Source of the DNA: Pohlia nutans
Taxonomy: Eukaryota > Streptophyta > Bryopsida > Bryales > Mniaceae
Assembly: GCA_022496805.1 (NCBI GenBank)
Contig: CM040086.1
Location: 14,200,501 to 14,264,500 of the forward strand
Length of the DNA: 64,000 nucleotides
Reading direction: 5' to 3'
This document shows positions 33,855 through 46,799 of this stretch, piece after piece (the stretch's first letter is position 1; each line of letters begins with the position of its first letter). The notes beneath the pieces were generated by a model, which saw only the letters and a program-made list of their open reading frames with translations, made no database searches and was not told where the DNA came from. The translations under genes were made by a program, and so were the position numbers.

Positions 33855-34929
33855 GCTAGAGCCAGGCAGGGGCAGTGCATGCAAGCTCCTCACATAAGCA
33901 TGACGAGGGAAGAGCCCAGTGAGTGCCAGCCAAAAACTGACAGGGCAGACTGTGAAAGGAATAATAAACCTGAGTACGTAAAATTAGTATTATTGGGCAG
34001 GGAAGGGCAGGGGGGCAGACAGGGCAGGGCAGGGCAGGCCGGGTCACACTCTTTACTTCTGCCACCTCTGAGCATACTTGACAGTCACTACTGTAAAGGA
34101 CTGGTGACTGGCGCAGCAGGTCACAAGTTCCTTGTTCCCATTGAGCCAGTCAGACGGACTCGACTTGTGCCTTCAGTAGTTTGATGGAACTTCGCCCATA
34201 ATTTCCGATCAAATGAAGGCCCACAAGTTCCATCAAACTCTGCGCTTTCCGGCTCACGATTACCATGATTAGCTTCTTTTCAACCCCTCCACGTATTGAC
34301 CCCTTTGAACACAAGTAGATGCTAGCCTCAAAAATCAGATATTAGCATGGTTCAGATGTCCATGACAGGACTATGAAATCTACCCAACGAATTTGACATA
34401 CTTGCATTTGGAGGCCTCTCCATAAAAACAAATATTAGCATGGTTCAGATGTACATGAGAGGACTATGAAATCTACTCAACAAATTTGACATACTTGCAT
34501 TTGGAGGCCTCTCCAATGTTAACATCTCCCCATCACAAGAGATTTGCTTTACTTGGTAGAGAATTTAATAGGCTTGCTTTAAGTGACTTGAATGAAAGTC
34601 ATTCAAGATTGTATGAGAAAGTTACAAAGCTTTGAATCTGTTCATGATTCAGTTTTTGGACGTTTACGGATTAATCCCGCTTTAAAGTTTCTCATGCGAT
34701 TACACCTCTGCAAAGTACAGCGTACAGTCAAGGTGCCCATACAAACACGTACAGCCATGTCGTATCAACCACCTTGTTTGGCTCGAGTGAAACAAAGTCT
34801 AAATACTGTATTGATTTCATCAAGTAAACCACTTTCCTGCATGGCTGTGTGTACAGTACATTGATTGTTTGGTGGGGCTTTTTCATGCACTAATCTAAGT
34901 TAAAAATAACAACAGTCTCAAATTCCACA
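33855..34929. other. Single-copy-looking DNA with GGCAG-rich tract
   Basis: A purine-rich stretch at 33995-34040 repeats GGGCA and GGCAG. The surrounding 400 bp is more GC-rich than the neighbouring repeats. No reading frame has a recognisable domain. Confidence 0.35.
34334..34519. repeat. Tandem duplication, 93-bp unit, two copies
   Basis: Both copies contain 'atattagcatggttcagatg' and 'catacttgcatttggaggcc', offset by 93 bases, with few differences. Confidence 0.85.
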
Positions 34930-34933
34930 TTAA

Positions 34934-35513
34934 CCCCTAAACGTCACAGCGTCCAGAAACTGGACGACGAATGATTTTAAAGCCTTCTCACGTTCTCATC
35001 AACGCTTGGATGAAACCCATCCAATTTTTTGGAGATTCTTCACCAAGTTGTTGTCTTATCTAATGGCTGGATTTAGTCATACTAGAGTACATATTTTTCT
35101 AAAATTGCAAATGTAGAAGTATGTCAAGTCGTTGACCAAGCCAAAATTGCCTTGACTCTAGTTCAAAGTGGAATTGTGAAAAATGAGGTCATAAATTTAA
35201 GAAACACAAAAATTTCAAAGTATCACCACACTTAAGAGTATCTCATTTCAAACTCATTCCAACAAATTTTACTCAAAAAATATTGAAATTTAGTTTGTAA
35301 TCGAATTTAGAAGCAATTTTTAATTTTAACTTTCAAATTTTATAATTAAATATTGGTGATTGTATTAGTGAATCGAACCGTATGGATGGAATCTAAAATT
35401 CAAGATCTAGAACTTTCATATGTATATCAATTCCAGATTATTCTTCTAAATGGTAGTTTATAATGTTTTTTCTCAAATTGTCAATTCCAGGGACACCCTG
35501 GTACGTTAAGGGG
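34934..35513. mobile_element. TTAA-flanked piggyBac-like MITE, family K (inverted)
   Basis: TTAA at 34930-34933 and 35514-35517. Ends are CCCCTAAACGTCAC and GGTACGTTAAGGGG. Perfect subterminal palindromes sit near both ends: GTCCAG-AAA-CTGGAC at 34951-34965 and CCAGGG-ACA-CCCTGG at 35487-35501. Confidence 0.87.
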
Positions 35514-35517
35514 TTAA

Positions 35518-36769
35518 GCGTATAAAACGCCTAGTATGTCCATCTGCATCAGGGAACTTTGCAACCGTGGCATTTTCTCATTTTACCTCGGTTTTCTGAT
35601 TGTCATACATCATTTTAAAGCTCTTGTTCTACACTACAAGATCAACAGTTTCGATCATGTCAAACTGATTGCAGAAGTCATTTTCATACAAACAGATGAG
35701 TTGCAACAACGGGGATCAATTTTCCTACACTAAAGAAAATACACAATGGACTCTTAACAATTTAACCAAGAGCACTAACGTCAGATTCATACAAACGGAA
35801 TCTCCACGTCAGATTTTTGAGAGGTCCACATCATCCAAGATGACACATGGCACTGAATTCATTTATGTCAAAACTGACGAGCGAAGACAAAAACCCAAAT
35901 TCTTTTATCTCATCGTGAGGTTTCTTCTGACCAAATGTCTGCCCGGAGTGTCTTAATCCATGGATTGTTGAGTGTCATTTTCAGTTTGCTCGTTACTGCT
36001 CACTTCTTGGCCACGCAATGAAAATGGGAGCAACATTAATGGGAGCTGGTCAGATGCTCCTCCTTTTTTTCTCCTGATCAGTGACAATTTCCAAACTACC
36101 CCAATTATGTATAAATACGTGCAGTGACTACTCATTGTCCACGAGATAACAATAATAATAAAAATAAATATCAATAATACTAATAATAATGCTTTTTGAA
36201 TCGGAGTGCTCATTTGCCCTGCCCGGACCATCATGGATTCTACTGTACATTGTCACAAAGTCCATGTGCGCACTCGCTCTGTCTCAATGTGTTAATACTC
36301 ATCAATACTGTTTGGGTACTCATTTCTTGCGTCCAGAGCAGGTGGGCTAAAATCATTTTTTAAACTCCTCCCAGTTGCGTGTTACTGGTGGATCTAATGG
36401 CAATTGATACCAAAACACCATTAAATGGGTTTTCTATTCACCAATATCACTCAAGAGAATTAACGCCCAAAATTGGAAAATTTCATAATATGAATGTGAC
36501 GAGTTTTAATGGGTTTTTGGATTCATGCACTAGCCATCAAATAAAGTCACATTACATAACTAATGAGTACAGATTCATCAGGTAAGTTAAGCCATGCAGT
36601 ATCAAAAATCCCTGTCTTAACGAATTTGGGATCCTTTTAATTTTCCCTCTCTCTGCTCTTTGACCCTAGAAATGGCAGGGAAGTTCTGGAATGACTATTT
36701 TTGAAAATGGTTTTTTTTCTGTTTTTGAAAGCATCAATCTATCAATCCGTTCCATGTTTTGCAACAGTG
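35518..36769. other. Intergenic DNA, no gene seen
   Basis: Several frames of 65-95 codons occur, but none contains a recognisable motif. A short (AAT)n-like tract is at about 36150-36190. Confidence 0.35.
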
Positions 36770-37530
36770 TATTTTATTTATTTATTGTCTCTACCCCACT
36801 AAGGGAGAGACTACAGAAACCACTAAGGGAGAGACTACGGAAATGCTTCGTTTTGAAAAGTTACCAAGACTTACATGTCTGGATAGTAAAAAGAAGGAGT
36901 AAAGTAAATTTGGGATAAATACTACTACGCGACTAGCTGCTTGTTTGTAATGTGACAATTTTGAATTTTCTAAAACCGAATATTTTCAATTTTGTAGTGG
37001 ATGAAATGATTGTGTACTGGATGAATGTATATATAATGTTTCATCCATGATTTGTACATTCATCGATGTAAAAAGGTACACTAAATAGGTAGATTAGTGT
37101 TAGATACACTAATTTACATAAACATGTTGTAAGTTTTTACTGTTGACCAATTTTTTTACCCTCTGTATTCGTCAAGATGGGGATCTTTCAATAGTATTGG
37201 AATCAATGTCTTTAGTAAAAAAAATTGTCGAGAGTAAAAATCTATAATATTTTCAAATCTTATAATTATCTAACACTAATCTACCTATTTAGTGTAGTGA
37301 AGATTGCAAATTATACAATCTTGAAAATGATAGTAAAATAATGTTACTCTTTAAAGCTTTGAATTTTTCAACAAGCGGCTAGTCATGTAGTCTTTGCCTT
37401 AATATTTACCATAGATTTACCTTTACACCTTGTTTGTAATGTTCAGCCATGTAACTCCTTGAAAGCCAAGCGTTTCCGTAGTCTCTCCCCTGATGAGGCA
37501 GAGACAATAAAGATTAGGAATGAACAACCT
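36770..37530. mobile_element. Element with inverted terminal arms of about 160 bp
   Basis: 36770-36945 matches the reverse complement of 37372-37530 ('ttgtctct.c', 'agagactacggaaa.gctt', 'aaagactacatgactag'). In the left arm a 24-base segment containing 'ccactaagggagagactac' is duplicated. A third copy of the arm is at 62690-62830. A smaller MITE is nested inside at 37079-37303. Confidence 0.6.
37079..37303. mobile_element. Nested MITE with TIR of about 30 bp
   Basis: The left end ACACTAAATAGGTAGATTAG and the right end CTAATCTACCTATTTAGTGT are exact complements, and the match continues inward as TGTTAGATA. At 225 bp it is non-coding. The target duplication is unclear. Confidence 0.75.
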
Positions 37531-37549
37531 TTTTTTCTTTTTTTTTAAC

Positions 37550-39640
37550 CTTTTAGTGTTTAGATTGGTTCTTTTTGGTCACTTTGTGTGTATATGTGAA
37601 GTGTAATTTCAATGTATAAAATTTGTAATGGATTTAAGTTTGAGTTGTAAAAGAAGATTTCTATTCTGTAGCCTTTGGAGGAAAAAATGCCATACTTAGA
37701 GCTTGGGAAGGCCGCCAAATAATATTAGGTGTAGCCTCAAATACACTGCAATCACCATATATCATTGTATACAACTATATACGGTTATGTGTTTACTATT
37801 AATTCAAAGTTTTAAGAAATTCAATCTCGGAGAGTCTACAACAAATTTTCAATTTCACCATTTATACACCTCCAAATACTCGTTATAATGTGAGCCATGC
37901 ATTGTTGATTTTCTTTTAAAATTGACAAATCAAGTGTTAGAAAAAAGTGTACAATTAGAATCTCTTTATAGCATTCTATTTTGGCAAAACAAAAGAAAAA
38001 CAAAAACAAAACCTCTCCAAAATCTAGTTACTTTTCCAAAACAATCTAGAGTAATAAGACATGACTCTTTGTACCTTTTTGGATGGGTTATGTAATTTTT
38101 CACTCAATGTTTTAGAAGCAATAACTTGACTTTAATTATTCATCACAAACTTGGTAAGGCACCTTTTTGCAATGTTCTTCGTATGTTGTTGAAATGAACA
38201 TGGGTAATAAGGTTCAACGTATAATACCGTAACATCATGTTTACAAAAGAAATAAATACACATGTTTTTGATATCATAACTTCAAATAGAATACAACATA
38301 TTTGTTATATGAAAAGCGCTCATACAATTGTTGTGTGTTTTCAATATCTATTTAGTGCTCGTGTTTTATATGTAGAACATGGTGATTGTTGTATTTTTAC
38401 AACACGTCTTACATGTACATTGGGAAAATCATTTACAGAGAAATGGTTTTTGTATTGTATTCTTAGTTGCAAAAAAATATAGATCTATAAATTTAATTTC
38501 AAAATAAGCGCTACCTACGACATTCGGTTTTAGATCAAACATGAAATTTAGTGTACTCTCCCATAAAACCTCTTTAAACATATAATTAATCCAAATGATA
38601 TATTGATCTCAAATATAGATTCAAAAATGCATATTGGTTTTACAAATGAAAAGTCTATTGTGAGCATTTTGTTTAAAAAGTTAACTTTCAAACCAATTTG
38701 AAAATTATGTAGCAATGGTTCAATGAAAAATGAATGAACCAGCTTCTAGATTTATGTACATAATATCCAAAAAATAAAATTTTAGAATATTGAAATGATT
38801 TTATGTTGAAGATTTTGAGTATTTGAATTCCCATTTTAATAATTGTTTTACCAATTTATGATCAAAATTTGAATATAAATATAGTTCATGATTGATTTTA
38901 TATTTAAAATCTTAAAACAAATCAACCCATAAAATTTCATTCTCAAGTACATTCAAAAAAGAAATCCATAAAAAAAAATGAATAATAGGGAAACAATTGA
39001 CCATTCTCAAAAATAACACATTTGAAAATTTGAGATTTTAATCAATTCAAAAAAATTGGAAAATTGGAAGGTATTTTTCTTCACATATTTGAATACTAGA
39101 AAAATAAATTCATAGCTCAAAATTCCAACCACAACCCTTTGTTTTCCTTCTCATTTTAAAATTTAGAGTTCATATTACGCACTAGTTTACCCCTTGTTTC
39201 ATCATGGCGTCCATTAAAATACAATGTCAAATTTATAATTAACTATGAAAAAAATCTCTTTTATCTATACAGTTCATCCTACCACATTAGATTTCATAAA
39301 AATATTTTTCTCTTATTGAAATGAAAAATTTTAATTTTCAAATTTCTCAAAAGAGTGCACAAGGACAAGAATTCTAGTGGACCGTACCATACACCCATAG
39401 GAGTCCTCGAGCATCAAACCTTCTTTGCTAGCAATATTTGCAATAACATCTTCTACTACAACAAATTCATGTGCTAATTCTAAAGTTCATACCAAGTCCT
39501 TTGTTTTCTTGCTTAGCTCTAACTCCTTTAATTCCCAAATCTAAAGAAAATAATGATCCTAACTCACGCACATTAACATTTCAAAACATGTTGACATCTT
39601 TGTGGTTTGGAAAAACAAGTTTTGATGAATTTTTTAACAA
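37550..39640. other. AT-rich DNA, no gene seen
   Basis: No domain-bearing frame and no clear repeat, except 'cactgcaatcaccatatat' at about 37745, which resembles a family G terminus. Weak similarity to repeat F flanks is seen near 38600 and 39400. Confidence 0.35.
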
Positions 39641-39971
39641 TTTTTAGAGCATAACCAAAGTTTAGTTGATGGGGGTGGGAGACAATAAATAAAAAATATA
39701 TAAAAATAATAATACTATTTACGTGGGTTTTAAAAATCAAATTGTGGAGTACATTGTATACTAAAACTTGGTGTTTGCTTTTTGTATTTCATTCTCATAT
39801 AATCATTTTATAGTTGTTTTAATGAAATGATTTAAACATTGACTTAGTATCTCGAGTCATTATATTTTCTATTGGTGCCTTTGTTCTTGCAAGTACATCA
39901 TGTTAGTGCACAAAGGGGTATTGATTAAAATACCATTGTATAATTATGTATACATAAGGTACACTGTACTT

Positions 39972-39972
39972 T

Positions 39973-40027
<55 letters not shown>
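39972..40027. repeat. (TA)n(TG)n compound microsatellite
   Basis: A TA run leads directly into about 19 TG units. Confidence 0.9.
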
Positions 40028-40030
<3 letters not shown>

Positions 40031-40324
40031 TATGTATATTTATGTACAAATATAGCCATTTTAAAATGTTGAATATATATATGTGCTTGTATAGTAGGTC
40101 TTAGAAGCATGATTATTTGAAGCTCATGATGGATAAAATTTGCATAATAAAATGTTAATTTTATTCAAGGACTATAATTTTTTAATGTAATTGTGTGTTT
40201 TACAAACTATTTACCACGGGTAAAAAAGATAAAAACGAGGCATATGGTATCAATCATTTCTACGTTAAATGATAGTCATGATAGGCGTCAATTAAGATTA
40301 GAAATGACCGACATGGTTTGTGTC

Positions 40325-40610
40325 AGTTAAAAGTAGAAAATCTGACGTAGTACGACCCTGTGTTTAACATCAGTGAAAAGTAAAAAAAAATTGATATAGT
40401 ACGACCTTGTGTTTAACATCAGGTAAAAGTAAAACAATTGACATATTACGACCTTGTGTTTAACATTGGTTAAAAGTAAAAAAATTGACATAGTACGACC
40501 TTGTGTTTAACATCAGTTAAAAGTAAAACAATTGACATAGTACGACCCAGTATTTAACATCGGTTAAAAGTAAAAAAAATTGACATAGTATGACCTTGTG
40601 TTTAACATCA
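40325..40610. repeat. Minisatellite, about 47-bp unit (F module iii)
   Basis: Six copies built from 'ttgacatagtacgaccttgt', 'gtttaacatcagttaaaagtaaaa'-type sequence. The F copy at 41.6 kb has a single copy at the same place. Confidence 0.85.
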
Positions 40611-40984
40611 GTCATTGTGAAAGGAGCTATGAACTCTATTGGTCTCAAATACGCATTCAAGGATGCTAACCAGTTATACAAATGAGAAACATATTGTGAT
40701 GGAAAGATCTTCAGCAATTCCAAAAGAAATGCTACAACACTTTGATCTCTGCTCAGGTGGGGAGTCCTTGAGTATCAAACCTTCTTTGCTAGCAATATTT
40801 GCAATAACATCTTCTACTACAACAAATCATGTGCTAATTCTAAAGCTCGTACCAAGTCCTTCGTTTTCTTGCTAGCTATAAAGCTCCTTTAATTCCCAAA
40901 TCTAAAGAAAATAATGATCTAACTCATGCATATTAACATTTCAAAACATGTTGGCATTTTTGTGGAAAAACAAGTTTTGATGAC

Positions 40985-41690
40985 ATTTTTAACAAGTTTT
41001 AGAGCATAACCAAAGTTTAGTTGATGGGTGTGGGAGACAATAAAATTGTTTATATAAAAATAATAATACAATTTACCTGGATTTTTGAAAATCAAATTGT
41101 TGATTGCACCAAAACTTGGTGTTTACTTTTTATATTTCATTCTCGTATAATCATTTCATAGTTGTCTAGTGAAATGATCTAAACATTGACTTAGTATCTT
41201 GAGTCATTATATTTTCTAATGGGGCCTTTGTTCATGCAAGTACACCATGTTAGTGCACAAAGGGGTATTGATTAAAAGACCATTTTTTAATTATGTATAT
41301 TTATGTATAAATATAGCCATTTTAAAATGTTGAGTATATATGCTTGTATAGTAGGTCTTAGAAACATGATTATTTGAAACTTAGGATGAATGAAATTTGC
41401 ATAATATGATGTCAATTTCATTTGACAATTATAGAATTTTTATGTAATTCTGTGCGTTTTATGAATTGTTTACCACTGATAGAAAAGGTAAGAATGAGGC
41501 ATATGGTGTCAATCATTTCTATGTTAAATGACAAACATGATGTGCATCAATTAAAATTAAGAAATGATTGATATGGTTTGCGTTAGTTTAAAGTAAAAAA
41601 TCTAACATAGTACGACCATGTGTTTAACATCAATCATTAAGAAGGAGGCTATGGACTCTATTCATCTCAAATACAGATTCAAGGATGTAT
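40985..41690 (+). repeat. Repeat F, short copy with unamplified modules
   Basis: This copy carries modules i, ii and iii once each (about 41455-41640) in that order. It gives the reference organisation against which the other copies can be read. It is followed by 'ggctatggactctattcatctcaaatac' and sequence shared in reverse with 16.3-16.45 kb. Confidence 0.65.
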
Positions 41691-42096
41691 ACCGGTTATA
41701 CAAATGAGATATCTATTTTGATGGAGAGATTTTAAGAAATTTAAAAAATAAATGCTATAACACTTTGATCTCTGCTAAGCTCGGGAGTCCCTGAGTATCA
41801 AACCTTTTTTGCTAGCAATATCCGCAATAACATTTTCTACTACAACAAATTCATGTCATTGTAAATTCATGCAAATTCTAAAACTTGTATCAAGTCATTT
41901 GTTTTCTTGCTTAGTTGTAAACCTCCTTTAATTCTCAGATCCAAAGAAAATATTGAGATTGGAATTAAAGCTAGTAATTTCTAAATATGAAAATTGCATC
42001 AGTTAGTGTTGCCCAAACATTTTAATCAAAGGATTACCTAAGTATTTAGTCCTTGTATCAATACTTGTGACTTTAATATCTTCATCAACAACCTTA

Positions 42097-42400
42097 TATA
42101 GAAACATATCTAAAACTGTTGGGTTTTTGAATTTCCCATGTTCAGTTCACATAATTTACACAAAACATAGTCAAATAAGTTGTATGAAAATAGCCCAAAC
42201 AATTGAAGAATTGGCAATCTGCTTTGAACACTTGGGATGTTTGGGGTGCTTCATCTCCTTACACATTTGCACCATTCTCAGTTCTTCCAACCTTTAAGAA
42301 CGTACGCATTATTAAATATAATATAATCTTCAATCATAAATGAATTTACCAATTATCAATTAGCCAATTAGCTAAAATGACAAACAAGTTTCCATTCCTC
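42097..42400. repeat. Dispersed repeat, direct partner of 16013-16312
   Basis: The same blocks occur in the same order as at 16.0-16.3 kb. No gene is recognised. Confidence 0.7.
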
Positions 42401-43312
42401 AATTACACGTAGCCAATCTTGATAACATGTGCTTGTTAAAATAGAAACATCTTCACACATTCTCTAAGCATGAAACCTCATGTAAGCATAAACTTGCAAT
42501 AGTACCAAAGATGGAATTGAGTACTTGATGGTGGTAACGTCAAGAATTTTTATCTAGAAAGAGCTCTCATTTGATCTCTATATTATGCAACCGCCCCTCC
42601 TACATGATATAACAATCGTCACAAATAGAACGGTGAAAATCCAATAACCATTGATGAAGTTGATGTTTACCGTACTAGAGAATTTCAAAGACAAGGCATC
42701 CAAGCCAAACATATTGATATATTGCTTAGTTTAGCCACATGGAGTTTTGTACAAATATCAACATGAATATTAATTGAACCTAAATTTGTTTGATCAATGT
42801 GTAATACCATGGGCAATAATATAATGAAATGATGAAAGTTGAAAACAAAAGGAGTTGTTCATATTTAGAGTGATAGAAGCACAAAGCTCTTGGCTACAAT
42901 GGATGACGATTGCTTTGATAACCTCTCAAAAAAGACTTGTTTAGAGAAGCATAACATTCATTGAAGAAGGAAAGCTGAGAAGAAGAAGAAGAAGAAGAAG
43001 AAGAAGAAGAAAATCTTGGAGAACATACATGAATAAGGAAACATGACTATCACCTACTAGAGGAACACCAAGTGGGCACACACATACTAACATCAAAATA
43101 TAAATATAAATATCAAGGCATAACACCATTGAGCCATAGTTGATTTCAAACACTTGTTTCGTTAAAAGTGCATGTGCTATATAAAAAGTGCACATGTTGA
43201 AATTTTGTATATTTGAAGAAATTAGTCATGTTTTACTTATAAAGTGCCAATATTGAATGTACATTACATTGAAAAAAATGTAATGCAAATTTTAAAAGAA
43301 GGTGGGTATGTT
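42401..43312. other. Intergenic DNA with (GAA)n tract
   Basis: An (AGA)n run of about twelve units lies at 42977-43013. A minus-strand frame across it is leucine-rich only because of the repeat. Otherwise nothing is recognised. Confidence 0.4.
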
Positions 43313-43402
43313 CCTATCCTCCCCCCACCTCCCTTAAATTTAAATAAAAAATGTAGGGCGAATCCAAAAAATGTACCCCTCCCCCCCCCAACTCCCCCCC
43401 TC
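43313..43402. repeat. C-rich tracts on the plus strand
   Basis: Two clusters of C runs, at about 43319-43333 and 43376-43401, stand out in AT-rich DNA. They include an uninterrupted run of about a dozen C. The complementary strand has several G runs of 6 or more. Confidence 0.8.
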
Positions 43403-43429
43403 AAGTTTGCAAGAAAGTTTAGGGTTTAG

Positions 43430-43763
43430 AGAATAGATCAAAAGTGCTCTTGAAAAAGTCAACTCGTAGAATTAAGCAATACACATATAGTATTATAGTT
43501 CAACCCATCACAACAAACTTCATTCACAAATTATCAATATCTTGTTTGGAATCGAATTACAAAATAATTTTGAATTTTAATTGTCAAAATTTATACAAAA
43601 TATTGATGATAGCATTTATAGATTTAACCACATAGATAGAATCTAAAATTCACGATACCCAAATTTTATTCATACATCAAGTTTAAAATATCCCTCTTAG
43701 TTGCATTTAACAATCCATCTTTGCAAAACTACCCAAACTCGAGAGGGTTGTGGGCATTTACGG
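43430..43763. mobile_element. Partial TTAA element abutting 43768-44340
   Basis: Its sequence is collinear with the right part of 43768-44340 ('aaagtgctcttgaaaaagtc', 'cgaattacaaaataatttt', 'tagatagaatctaaa') and ends TTTACGG followed by TTAA (43764-43767). The left terminus was not identified. It shares its right TTAA with the next element. Confidence 0.55.
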
Positions 43764-43767
43764 TTAA

Positions 43768-44340
43768 CTCCTAACTGCCCAACCATGCATATTTTGCATG
43801 ATGTAAAAATTTCATCCGCAGTTTCTCATCTGTCATGCACTTTTTGTAGTGTGATTTTTTTGCTGAATTTTTTATGGGAAGTTAGCTTCGTGTATGCGTG
43901 ATCCAATCGAAAACGAAACAATTTTCGAAAATGTTATGCCTCATTTCGTGTTATAGTTTTTCACCCAATATTTTGAAGATTTTAGTCTGAAAGTGTTCTT
44001 GAAAAAATATACTGATAAAATCAAGCATCCAAAAAATCTCCAAAATTCACTACACCTAGAGTACTACATTATAAGCCATCACAACAAATTTCATCCTTAT
44101 ACTATCAATATCTTATTCGTAATCGAATTACAAAATAATTTTTTATTTTATGTTTCAAAATTTATAGAAAAATATTAGTGATAGCAATCAGAGATCTAAC
44201 CGTATAGATTGAATCTAAATTTCAAAATGTATAACTTTTATTCATACCTCAAGTTTCAAATATTCATGTTAGTTGCATTTTATAATGAGTCTTTGCAAAA
44301 CTGTCTAAATATATTGGACATAGGTGAGGACGTTTAGGGG
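43768..44340. mobile_element. TTAA-flanked piggyBac-like MITE, family L
   Basis: TTAA at 43764-43767 and 44341-44344. Ends are CTCCTAACTGCCC and GGACGTTTAGGGG. A palindrome CATGCA-n5-TGCATG lies at 43784-43800. A degraded relative is at 51299-51831. Confidence 0.75.
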
Positions 44341-44344
44341 TTAA

Positions 44345-45125
44345 AAAGTCGTATAAAAACGCAATTTTAACAATTTTGTAGATTGGTAAATTGAACTTGG
44401 AAGTAGAAGATAATTTCTTAATTAGGACCACATTCCTTGGAAACTAAAAATTGCATGAGAATTAACATTTGACTCAATTTTGACAGGTGTGTCTATTTCT
44501 TGTTCAATTTTGTCATTGAACTATTAATCATGTTCAACTCTCATAATATGGTGTGATGTGGTTTAAAGAATTGTTGTTTCAATGGAGGTATGAATCTCCA
44601 AAGCTCGTCGCAAGAGGTGTTTATAGTGTTTTTTTTTTTCATTTGTGTGTATAAAGATAACCGCATTGTTGTAGATTCGTTGGACCAAATATAGCCACGT
44701 AACTATGTTCATGTTAAAGTTGTTAACCCTTTGACGATCAAATCTTTGCAAAATGATCAAGCGTCTTTGTTATTAGCATGTTTCCAATTAAAATTTTGTA
44801 AATTTATTTTTGATATATTTTATTTATAGGTGTGATTGTATGTCTTTTCATTCTATTTTTTGTTTTGAAGAATTAATTGAAACTTAATTGAAGTTGATAT
44901 GTTTTTTTAGATCTATTATGCAAAAAATAATAAATATTAGAAAAATACTTTGAATGATCTCAATTCTTCACTGGGCACTTTGGACATATATTCAAACTAT
45001 CCATTGCAGTGAAAACAAAAAAACTAGTCAAAATTTGAAGATTTGATAAATTCATGTACAGTAAAGACCTTAACCTCTTGGGTCTATAAACTTGATAAAA
45101 TGTTCAATATTTGGAATTTTTAATT

Positions 45126-45212
<87 letters not shown>

Positions 45213-46716
45213 AAAGTAGACTTGATAAGTTTTTATGTTCGTAGTTGGACTTGAAGGAAAAAATGTCATCCTCAAGGTTAAAATTGAGTTTTAGTAGTCA
45301 ACATCCACTAAACCCTCCTGTGAACTCTGTTAATTGATTAATGTTAAAGTTAACTCTTTTATAATATATAGACAAAGTAATTTTGTTTTCATGTTCAAAA
45401 ATCTCCATTTTCACTTAAGTATTGTTATACATAAAATATTTTACAACTTTAAGGAAAAATTGAAAATGCGAACAATGCATTGGCTTTCCAATTCCATTGT
45501 TAAACTCAATGTAATTCTTGTGCAATTTTGTTAATAGATGATGTTTATAGTTTTGAACTTGATACTTGCACCATAGTTATATTTAGTTGTGGATTAGCGA
45601 ATGATTATTGTATTTAAATTCTATTAAAAACAAATTATCCTAATTAATACCAGATTACATCAACCCATTGATTAAAAAAATTCAAATTCAATTGGCAAGG
45701 TAACAAGAACTTCATGCCAATTGTCACGTTTTTGTTGTCACTTTTATTCAAGGGGTGTATCATGAAGTTAGAAGTTATGAACATGGCTATGAACATCCGT
45801 ACACTAGTCCTTATAAAGTTTTAGAATTTATCTAGGAGAAAAGGAAGTAAGTAGTGCTTGTGGTGGCCCAACACATTAGGAAAATCAACATATGTTTTTA
45901 GTGCTACTGCATTAAAAAGCTACATTCTAAGTACATGTTGGATTCTATGTATGTTCAAAAAATTTAAAAATAACTTTGTTATCATGCTCTCAAAAGTAAT
46001 GGCATTTGAAATTCTTTTTGCAAGATTTAGTAGCGTTTGTGTATATGCTCACACTCTCATAGATTAAAAGAACTGCTTTGTTGTTGTTTTACTAGTACAA
46101 TACATATACAAAATGCAAGTTTTTTACAAAATTAATTTGGTGCTCATTGGTAGATGCAAGTGTTTAAGCATGTAAAACATACAAATGTAAGGTGGAACAA
46201 GTCTTGAATGTAATTGCCATATGGTATGTAACACAATTTTAGAAGTACAACTACCATGTGATGTGTGTAAATGTTTACAACATTTACATACATTTTTACA
46301 TACATGTATGAAAGATGTATGTTGTAAACATACATCTTACACACGCTTTTAATGTCAACTTTCAAAAGTTCAAAAATATAACCCCTTGATAATTCCTTTA
46401 TATGTCATTCACTTATGTTGCACTTGTAAACATGTTGAGCCAACAAGTAATGCAATCGTATGAATTGCATACAGAAAATATATATACGTAGAACTTACAT
46501 TGACACTTTTGAAAACAAAACGTATCAAAAACATTGGAAAAACATGACTTGTCAAGTTTGTAATGTTGTTATGAGGAATCGAAGTATTGTAAAAGATGCT
46601 TTATTTTAACAAAAATAAATGTTATTATTTTCTCAAAAATTTTCGTGTATCAGTTTTGCATTGATCAAGAGCAACTAAAATCTTATATGGAAACTACACA
46701 CGAAACTAGAACCCTG
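44345..46716. other. AT-rich DNA, no gene seen
   Basis: TTAACCCTTTGACGATC at about 44722 looks like a single family D-type terminus without a partner. The TA tract at 45128-45212 is listed separately. A hairpin-like stretch of 'acatacat' units lies near 46270-46340. CACTAGTAAAAAAG at about 46718 resembles a CACTA end. Confidence 0.35.
45128..45212. repeat. (TA)n microsatellite
   Basis: About forty TA units with one TG interruption. Confidence 0.92.
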
Positions 46717-46799
46717 CACTAGTAAAAAAGACATAGAGCATCCCCTACAGTATGGTATGCACAATAGTATATGGATTCAAAAAAATGACATGAACTTCA

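Larger units (their letters stand above)
39640..40640 (+). repeat. Repeat F, copy with module iii amplified
   Basis: It begins 'tttttagagcataaccaaagtttagttgat', passes a TA/TG microsatellite, 'gtaggtcttagaagcatgattatttga', single copies of modules i and ii, then six copies of module iii, and ends 'catcagtcattgtgaaaggagctatgaactctattgg'. Confidence 0.7.

Noticed and set aside
37545..37570. TTAACCTTTTAGTGTTTAG as a TTAA-element end
   Set aside because: No partner terminus or related interior was found; the T-rich context makes a chance match likely.
17675..40610. Regular tandem arrays as CRISPR
   Set aside because: Units are imperfect, directly abutting, without unique spacers, in a plant nuclear genome; they are minisatellites.
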